NCBI GenBank assembly: GCA_004352715.1
Contig: SCFE01000057.1
Coordinates: 272,562 to 336,561 of the forward strand
Length of the DNA: 64,000 nucleotides
Reading direction: 5' to 3'
From: Hofstenia miamia
Taxonomy: Eukaryota > Xenacoelomorpha > Acoela
The position numbers were made by a program, and so were the translations under genes. Shown piece after piece: positions 56,466-64,000 of the stretch; the first letter of the stretch is position 1, and each line of letters starts with the position of its first letter. Under the pieces are notes generated by a model. It did no database searches. It was not told the origin of the DNA and saw only the letters and a program-made list of their open reading frames with translations.

Positions 56466-58061
56466 ATTATGAATTTCACACGATCGCATCTAAATTAATG
56501 ATTAATAAATTAAGTGATAGATCACAGTATAAAACACATGATAAATAAAAGTTTAAACAAATTCAATTAAAAATGTGTATTAGCAAACAAACAACGTTTC
56601 TATTTATGATAGTGTATAATAAATTTAACATCGGACTGCAGATTCGCAGCAATTTAATAAAATAAAATTGATTCCATTTTAAAATAAATATCTGTAAAAC
56701 TAACTAGAGATAATATTGCAAAAAGTGTTAAGAATCAAAACAATATCTGAGATATAATTATAAAAATAGCTTACCAAAAAGTTTGAAATCTTTCAGATTA
56801 GTTGTCTTTGTTTCAGCAATGTGAAATTCCATTATGCCGGCTGTACATATTCCTATGTGTTGAAAAATGCATGCTTTAATAATGTCAACATAGTTTATCT
56901 ATGGCCATTGTTCAAATGTCAAAATGTAACAAATTATAAACATAATAGAACCATGTAAAATTCCATTATGCTGCTGTGCGTAAATTTTTATCTATTGTTT
57001 AAATGTCAAAATGTATCCATCGTAAAAATTGTTATCTAACAAACATGAAATCCAAATCACTAACAATTAAATAAAACACTTTCAAATCATATAAAATTAG
57101 AATTTTTTCACAAGTTGGAAGACAATCTCAATTATTATTACAACATGTTTTTCCCAATGTATAGAATTATGTAAATGAAAGATGCTACGAAAATAAAATG
57201 TTAATAAAGTAAAACGATTTATTAATCACCGTCTCTGGTACGAATGAAATAAATATTTTTTCAATGCGTATTTCTCGTTAAATCCAAGAATAAAATATTT
57301 GCAAGTAGGAATTTTTATATGAAACGTTTCAAGATTGTTGATAACATGTTTTGTTATTAGTGTCATAAATTGGTTGTTAACGTTTATTGATACACATATA
57401 TACAACACGTTTAAAAATATTTATTTTATATTGTAAGAAATTGCTTATATTTTAAAATTTTTTGGTGTCTTTTATATTAAGAATTAAATAAATAACCAGT
57501 AAATGACTTTTTCACGTTTGTAGACTTACATTTTTTCCGACGTTTTTTCACTTTTGTGACTTACATTTTTTTTCCGACGTCCTTTCACATTTGTGACTTA
57601 CATTTCTTTTCTGACGTTTTTTTTACTTTTGCGATTTACATTAAAAAACTTTTCCTCAACGATGACATGGGGATTGGGAACCGTGCTATTGCAAAACGTA
57701 TTGTATTAGTTTAGTAAATAGAAAATGTATAGTTTTGCTTTCACTCTTTTCTACATGTACTAGTTTTATGTTAATATGTTTGATAAATTATTTCATTTCA
57801 TAAACATTAGTTTTAATATAAAAAATTTAAACTCCTACGTCTTCTTTGTAAATAGGTAAAAATCTATAGTATTCTCTAAACTGATAAATGTCAATGTTTT
57901 ACCTAGCTATTAATTTAACATGCAATTGACATTCAAATTTAGCATGAGGGAAGGATGATTGAAATAAAGTAATAGCTAGTTTAGTAAATTTAAAATACTA
58001 TTTTTTATACAATGAGAAAGTAGAAATGATTTGTATGTGTTTCATTAATCATCAACTAAGT
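56466..58061. repeat. Internal direct repeat, unit 2 with an extra insert
   Basis: Repeats unit 1 in two blocks (56466-57115 and 57724-58025) separated by about 600 bp. That insert includes a short array at about 57513-57640 of three to four degenerate units built on TTGTGACTTACATTT and TCCGACG. Confidence 0.75.
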
Positions 58062-58327
58062 NNNNNNNNNNNNNNNNNNNNNNNNNNNNNNNNNNNNNNN
58101 NNNNNNNNNNNNNNNNNNNNNNNNNNNNNNNNNNNNNNNNNNNNNNNNNNNNNNNNNNNNNNNNNNNNNNNNNNNNNNNNNNNNNNNNNNNNNNNNNNNN
58201 NNNNNNNNNNNNNNNNNNNNNNNNNNNNNNNNNNNNNNNNNNNNNNNNNNNNNNNNNNNNNNNNNNNNNNNNNNNNNNNNNNNNNNNNNNNNNNNNNNNN
58301 NNNNNNNNNNNNNNNNNNNNNNNNNNN
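58062..58327. other. Assembly gap (N run)
   Basis: Gap inside the TTAA-flanked element. Confidence 0.99.
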
Positions 58328-58581
58328 TCGAAAAAAATTAGTTGCCTTTGGGATATTTAATTTAAATATAAATTTTAAGACATTCTACAAATCAATTATT
58401 GTTAAAGTACTTGCAGTTGTTTAATAGTTTATGAATTTAAAATAAAAACTATAATTATTGAGAAAGCGTTAACATTCACATTTTTTTTTCAATCAATGAG
58501 TAAATTTTGATAATCGCAAATGAATACATAAAGCCATCTCAAAACGAATCAATTAGGTGTCATGAAACTCGCAAAACATTT

Positions 58582-59564
58582 TTATTACCGAAATAAGCCA
58601 TTACGCTTCTAACTAGTATTATTATCTCTCTGATTCAAACATTTGTTATTAAATTTTAGCGAATAAAACAAGTATGTAAAGTAAACATGTAAACTAAATT
58701 GATGTCGTATTTTCCAATGTCATGTATGTTAATAAATTAAACAAGTATGTAAACTGATCAATTTAAACTAAATTAATGTGTGATGTGGTATTTTCCAATG
58801 TCATGTGTGTTAATAAAAAAACAAGTATGTAAACTAAAATAATGTGTGATGTGGTATTTTCCAATGTCATGTGTGTTAATAAAAAAACAAGTATGCAAAC
58901 TAAATTAAGCAACATAAATATGCGAGTTACATACATTAACAAAATGCAAGTATGAAGTATGTAAAGAAAATAAAACATGTAAGCTAAGTTAGTCCACGTA
59001 AATAAGCAAGTAAAAAAATTGGTTACATTTTGAACAGTAGATTGCAACAATTCTAATCTCATGGGATTTTCGAAAATTCCTCAACCTATAAAAAAATTAG
59101 TTATATTTTATACAATAGACTGCAAACAAATGTTTGTCAACAAAACCAATATGTGTCAATGACGTCAGAGATACACAGACGGCCAAAGTACACAATTACA
59201 TCATATCCATGCCCACCAGGGACAAAGGTAAAAAATATCAATGGGATTCACTCGGATTTATACTACTAGCATGCTGTTGCATGTTTAAGAATTGTTACAA
59301 CAAATACGCTTTACGTGAAACCTGGCGTCAAAAATATTAGTTTGCCTAAGTCCTAAAATCAAAAATAGAAATTCGTCACAAAAATTAATTTGTTCAATTT
59401 AACTTTGTCAAAAATATATCGTCGTTAGATGGCGTCCAATAGAAACTGTCCATTCCTTCATGGTAAATAGTAATAGGTGTTAGGAGAACTTCAGGGTGTC
59501 CCTATGAGATGGCCTCTACTCGGTCTTATTCAGGGTGTCCCTATGAGATGGCCTCTACTCGGTC
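58582..59564. repeat. Right arm of the giant inverted repeat
   Basis: Inverted partner of 54502-55303. It is longer because of two local tandem expansions: a unit of about 70 bp built on GTGATGTGGTATTTTCCAAT is repeated about three times at 58680-58900, and a unit of about 40 bp starting TTCAGGGTGTCCCTATGAGA is doubled at 59490-59567. Confidence 0.85.
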
Positions 59565-59830
59565 TTAACTACTATCGACCTATATCTATTACATCACCAA
59601 TCAGTAAAATTTTTGAAAAACAATTACATGAACAAATTACACTTCATTTAAATCATCATAAACTATGGTCCAAATCACAATTTGGTTTCAGAAAAAATTA
59701 CTCAACATCAGACAAACGACATAAAAGTGGTAAGCACTATTAGACTCTAATAAATTTGTTGCTATTGCCTGTTTTGACCTCTCAAAAGCATTCCATTATA
59801 TTATCAATTGCCTTGGATAAAATTTTATAT
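59565..59830 (+). mobile_element. LINE (second type), RT continuation
   Basis: Reads NYYRPISITSPISKIFEKQL, then KLWSKSQFGFRKNYSTSD, then in a shifted frame CFDLSKAF (palm motif A). This follows directly on the RT fragment that ends at 54501 and supports a single element split by a later insertion. The sequence becomes unrecognisable after about 59830. Confidence 0.85.
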
Positions 59831-60966
59831 GTAAATTTCATATCACAGTTCTTTAAATTTACCGAAAATACAAAAAATGTAATTTGATTAATATTTTGTA
59901 AATTTTATAGTGGGAAACTTTTTGACAATGGCAGCGTCATGCCGAAACATGTTAAATAAATGATGCGTTTCTTTTTTAAATTCATAAATGTTTAGAATTA
60001 AATAACCAATAATGATATATTTGAGTAGCAGCAATAAATTCACAAATCAAAACATTAAATTAGCAGAATACTATTTCAACAACGAGTTATCGTATAGTAA
60101 TTTTAATAAAATTAAAATCCTAGAAATTGCTTTCCATAAATATATTTTTGTTTAAGGAAGACTTTGAATTACATTGGAAAGGATTTGAACTTTCAGATGT
60201 ATTAATTTTGTTAGGTAGCGAATTCGGGTTTGAATAGGATTTTTTAACAGAGATAGATCTTAAATGATCTTTAATATTAAATACAATATTCACTGCTGCC
60301 TAAGAGTGTTAGTTTTATCAATACATTTTATATTAGAGAAATCCAACAATTTATTAACGGTTTGTCTTTTTTAGCCCAACTATATACAATGCGCATTTTC
60401 TCCTAATAAATAAGTAAAAAGTTAACATTATATTAATTCTCTTAAATTTAAGTCCAATTTAATTCCTGAGATGCAGTTTCCAATTTCATAAATTTGCATA
60501 GATATTGGCATATACCAGTTGAAAGCTGTTTGGGCGTCTTTTTTGATCTCATACTTTCGAGCATAATGTAAATGCAATATAGGTGCTCTTAACAATTATT
60601 CTTTATATTTGAAATTTGTTACTGTGTGTGAACTTCTAAGTAATGGATGGATCTTTACGAAAAAACTCAAAATAGATTCCATTCCGGATTTCTGTTTGGG
60701 AGTTAGAGCTAATATTAATCACTTGCAATAACAAATATCCATTCATGGGGGTGGCGTATGTCAGTGCATAGAATTATTTTTTCCAAATGAGGAAAATTCA
60801 TTAATTTCCTACAAGAATTTTTACGAATTTCAACCGAAAATTTCTGAATGTTGCTTGTGAAATAGATGGTCATAATTAAAACTAATATATTATAATTGGG
60901 GGAGATTATTGCAGTGTTTTATTGCTGTTATTTTATGTCGGCATTGATCCCCAAAATAGGCATGAA
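59831..60966. other. Intergenic stretch
   Basis: AT-rich. No gene recognised. Confidence 0.5.
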
Positions 60967-61140
60967 CAGGGCTGTACTCCCAAATAATTAACAAGGGAGC
61001 TCCAAATTTGAGCACAGTGTTTTTATGTTTATTTTGATCAAATAAAATATCTCAACAAATAAAATACAACACCCAACACCATAAAACATCTCTAACAAGG
61101 TGACCTGAGCCTCTCTAAGCACCCCTCGAGTACACAACTG
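60967..61140. mobile_element. hAT-type MITE, copy 2, perfect 8-bp target duplication
   Basis: The left end CAGGGCTGTACTCC and right end CGAGTACACAACTG are inverted. GGCATGAA occurs immediately on both sides (60959-60966 and 61141-61148). Same family as 12839-13013. Confidence 0.88.
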
Positions 61141-61148
61141 GGCATGAA

Positions 61149-62498
61149 GCATCATAAGTTTTACGAAAAGTGTATTGATATTGCCACTTCGTTTAAATAT
61201 CAGTCAAATGTAGGATGTGATGTTCAAAAACAAGGCCTTGCAATAATATTGAAATGCTATAAATGCTGAATAAATATATTGCAATTTAAATGAGAGCAAC
61301 CAAAATTTAATCAGAGAAAATCACCGTCACCGTTTGTCAAAGTAGTAATTTGCAAACTTACTGCAATCTACGATTGAGGTGCGTTTCAAATTTTTTATAA
61401 CTTTGATAATCCAGTTTATTTAGTGTCAGCTATTCGAAATCAATATACGTGTCTGATTATTGATCCTAAGTCTAGAAGTGTGGTCATAGTTTGCTATGGT
61501 AAACTTGTACACATATCAGAAGCATTTTACAGTAAGAAAGCCTAATCAATATAATTGCACGGGTGCTAATGATTTGCTACTCTTATGGTGTTCTTGGGAG
61601 TGCAATATACAGTCAATGTTCGTCATATCTTTATAAACAATTGGTCATCACACACCTTCATGTATAACCATTTACTCTTATAAAATAGTGTATAACGATA
61701 TGTTCCTTAGGCCCAATGCTAAAGCACTATTAGTAATATCTTTAAGCAGTTGTCAGAAAAATTTCTTGCGAGTGTTACAAAACTAGGAAAAATCTCAAGG
61801 CAACGATGCAAAAATGGTCCGAACATAGAATATCTACAACTATTGTGAAACACTGGAAGATCTGTGGCAATAGTAAAAATTATAGTTTTATATAAAAATC
61901 AAGATCAATTACATCAGAAGCGTACTTATTAAATTGAAAAGACTAGGTTCTCAATAATTCTAAAATAAATTTAATTTCACTTTGTTTTTTATATCGCAAG
62001 AAGCTTTGAGCAGAATTCTTGTAATTCTGATTAAAAAATGGTCAGGTTATTACAAAATTGCTTTTTTTCTTGTGATGAGATGTAGTCCTAAACTATATAT
62101 TTTGCATTCATAGAAAAAAGCAATCACAATCACTGAGATTCATCTGAAAACTTTATTTTCAGGACTGTTGAAAAAAATATTGATAGGTTTCCCTAACTAT
62201 TTTATTTCAACATTTTAACTTAAAATACGGTTAATTAGATTAATAAAATTCTCATGAAATTTACAAAGGTGCATGTAAGAATTACAGCAAAATATAATAT
62301 TCCCAACAAACTGCGGATTGCAAATGTGACATAGCCATTGTACACGGGTATATTTCATTGCAAAAAAAGGAAATTGAAAATAAATCATAGCGTATCATAT
62401 CGAAAAATAAATTCAATAAAAATGTGCCACTCAAAACAATTGTAGCTAAAATTATCCTCTGAAAAAACTATATTACAAACTGTATAAAGATCAAAGCT
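61149..62498. other. Intergenic stretch / TRAPPC2L 3' flank
   Basis: No gene recognised. On the minus strand AATAAA (plus-strand TTTATT at 62152) could serve TRAPPC2L, but closer AT-rich variants also exist. Confidence 0.4.
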
Positions 62499-63175
62499 TC
62501 ATTCCGAAGCCATTATAGTGTGCACAACTTTGTTGAATGACGTTGAAGTGATGGGGTTTCCAATATCGTAGAAAGGATTACAAACTGCATCCGTGTAGGC
62601 CCAATGTAATTGTTTAAACATTGATTTTAAATCTGTATCCCTAAGCGAGTTGTCGGAACTTTTGACCAGAATCACAAACTTGACGTGACTGTTATTCACA
62701 TAGCCGTACACCCGATAATCCTAAAAAACGATATAAAAAATTATGGCATAAGATGGCGGAAATTCTTACATTCCAAAAAGTTATTAAATTCGGCAAAATT
62801 TTTCAAATTCAATAATTATCAAAATTTACTTTAAACAATAGAATACGACGTATGTTAAATAATGGTAATATTTTCTTTAAAACATCTACAAATGGGGGTA
62901 TTGATTTAATATACGATCATTTTCTGGTACTTGAATTAAAAATTTGCAAAAAGAATAACCTCAGTAGTGTATAAAAGTCCGAGATAAGAATCACGTGTGC
63001 CATCACCAGTATTTTTCGAGAAATTAGTCATTTTCTCTTCAATAACATCGAGCGATGAATGAACAGTGTAGTGGAATTTTAACTCTTCCGTTTCGCTTTG
63101 AGTTGCAATGGTCTTTATAAATAATGGGAAATTCTCTGCAGCTAGAACTGCTACACAAACAATATTGGATGCCAT
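62499..63175 (-). CDS. TRAPPC2L: TRAPP complex subunit 2-like protein (TRAPPC2L), two exons
   Basis: This longin-fold subunit of the TRAPP tethering complexes acts in ER-Golgi and Golgi vesicle traffic. Exon 1 (63175-62960, 72 codons) starts [20 protein letters not shown] and contains [18 protein letters not shown] and [10 protein letters not shown]. The donor is GAG then GTTATT (phase 0). Exon 2 (62720-62499) follows acceptor TTTTTTAG with [38 protein letters not shown] and [11 protein letters not shown], ending IMASE and TGA. Total 145 residues (human 140), with good co-linearity throughout. The ATG at 63175 matches the family start. A GTG two codons upstream is not used. No lesions are seen. 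Confidence 0.96.
62721..62959 (-). other. TRAPPC2L intron
   Basis: 239-bp AT-rich intron with a TTTTTTAG acceptor and GTTATT donor. Confidence 0.9.
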
Positions 63176-64000
63176 TACCACAAAAATAACATATTTACAT
63201 TTCTAGAAACAAAAATGCACATTAATTTTCGAATTCCAAGAGAAAAACCATACTTTTTCAAAATACTTAGATATTGGTGAATTTTTAATTATGCGGTTTC
63301 TTTTCTGATTAATTAGTAACTAGAAATTGTATGAGCAGTTGTCTACTTGTAAATTTAATGTTTAAATGCATCTAAAACAAATGAAGCAACTTGCCAATTC
63401 CTGGGTGCATTGCAACTAAAAGTACATTGTACAGCTCAATTATTGTATTGAAGAACATTGATTACCTCAAAAAATCAGGAATGTTCTTGGAGTTTATTCA
63501 CTAGTCAAAAAACGTATTAACATTAATATGGTGTACGTTCAATTTCGAAATCTTTAATTTTCTTTAGACCCATTAAGATATGCTAATTACATAACTTACA
63601 TAGAGCTCAAATCTAGGTCAAACAATTATAACAATTGGCAATCATGAAAATAGACAGCATAAAGTGGAATATAGAATAAGAATAAAAATAGCAAATAATA
63701 GACATCATGAAAAGTGCCGAATAACTACAAAATCAACAGAAACGCTTTTTGAATAAGTATGGAAAGAGCCCGAAATACATTTCAACCTTCATGGATAGGA
63801 AACAGACCAAGAAGTTGTCTTCAAAATTTAAGTCTGCAGAAAATCTACTTATGAAACAGTGTATTTTACAGAAGATCCTCAATATTACGCATACAATGGC
63901 GATACACAAAATGTTTTTCGCACTTGCATGCAAAAACAAAAAAACACTCAAAGCTCACACAAGGAGTTCAGTTTCTCGACATATACCTTTTGGCTTTGAG
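63176..64000. other. Upstream flank of TRAPPC2L
   Basis: AT-rich. The open frame at 63733-63951 (-) is hydrophobic and low-complexity with no family match. Nothing else is supported. Confidence 0.4.

Larger units (their letters stand above)
54502..59564. mobile_element. 5.06-kb TTAA-flanked DNA element with giant inverted repeats
   Basis: It is precisely flanked by TTAA on both sides (54498-54501 and 59565-59568) and inserted in a LINE RT fragment. The left end starts GAACGAGTGAAACCCGTCTC and the right end closes GAGATGGCCTCTACTCGGTC, inverted. Similarity runs about 800 bp inward on the left (to about 55303) and about 980 bp on the right (from about 58582). TTAA duplication is typical of piggyBac and of Sola3-type elements. 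No transposase is recognisable, and the centre is AT-rich with internal duplications plus an N gap, so it appears non-autonomous. Confidence 0.85.

Noticed and set aside
55500-58025. Internal repeats considered as a CRISPR-like array
   Set aside because: Units are hundreds of bases long and diverged, with no regular short spacers, in an animal genome inside a transposon.
63733-63951. Minus-strand 72-codon frame upstream of TRAPPC2L
   Set aside because: Hydrophobic, low-complexity composition typical of AT-rich spurious frames; no family signature or splice context.

Overview
This is AT-rich invertebrate animal DNA with spliced genes, long introns and many degraded transposable elements. It is not bacterial: there are no operons, ribosome-binding-site logic or CRISPR arrays. 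About 20 of 25 inferred 3' splice sites read TTTAG with little polypyrimidine tract. That fits some AT-rich invertebrate lineages (for example tunicates or flatworms), but the sequence does not fix the phylum.

Three host genes are recognisable. (1) A TOLLIP orthologue at 1224-2045 (+), complete at 273 codons in one uninterrupted reading frame. (2) A GRAF/oligophrenin-type RhoGAP (BAR-PH-RhoGAP-SH3, ARHGAP26/10/42 group) on the + strand from 11467 to 53235. I rebuilt it by hand as about 25 exons (about 726 codons) from splice sites, phases and family conservation. It fills most of the window, and nearly all other content between those points lies in its introns. (3) A two-exon TRAPPC2L gene (TRAPP complex subunit) at 62499-63175 (-). 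A fourth host-derived piece, at 5092-5390, is the C-terminal domain of a CP2/LSF (TFCP2-type) transcription factor. It is wedged inside a LINE and carries a frameshift.

Layout: 1-957, LINE fragment (-); 1224-2045, TOLLIP; 2316-3766, fold-back element; 4705-8473, decayed LINE with (ATT)n tail, interrupted by the CP2 segment; 9741-10260, transposon-protein relic; 10577-10841, MITE; 11467-53235, the RhoGAP gene. Its introns hold two Tc1 elements (14597-15924 and 18197-19496), a relic related to the one at 9741, several MITEs and fold-backs, a P-element relic with a THAP finger (28985-30171), a 768-bp long-TIR element, hAT-type MITEs and a 990-bp tandem duplication. From 54050 to 59830 a second LINE type is split by a 5.06-kb TTAA-flanked element with 0.8-1.0 kb inverted repeats. 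TRAPPC2L follows.

The host genes share membrane-trafficking themes (endosomal adaptor, BAR-domain membrane remodelling, TRAPP tethering), but nothing shows co-regulation. The most notable structures are the TTAA-flanked giant inverted-repeat element inside a LINE, the CP2 exon inside a LINE, and the P element with a near-perfect 8-bp target duplication. Assembly caveats: several N gaps, two of which are flanked by duplicated sequence that is probably a scaffolding or haplotype artefact.
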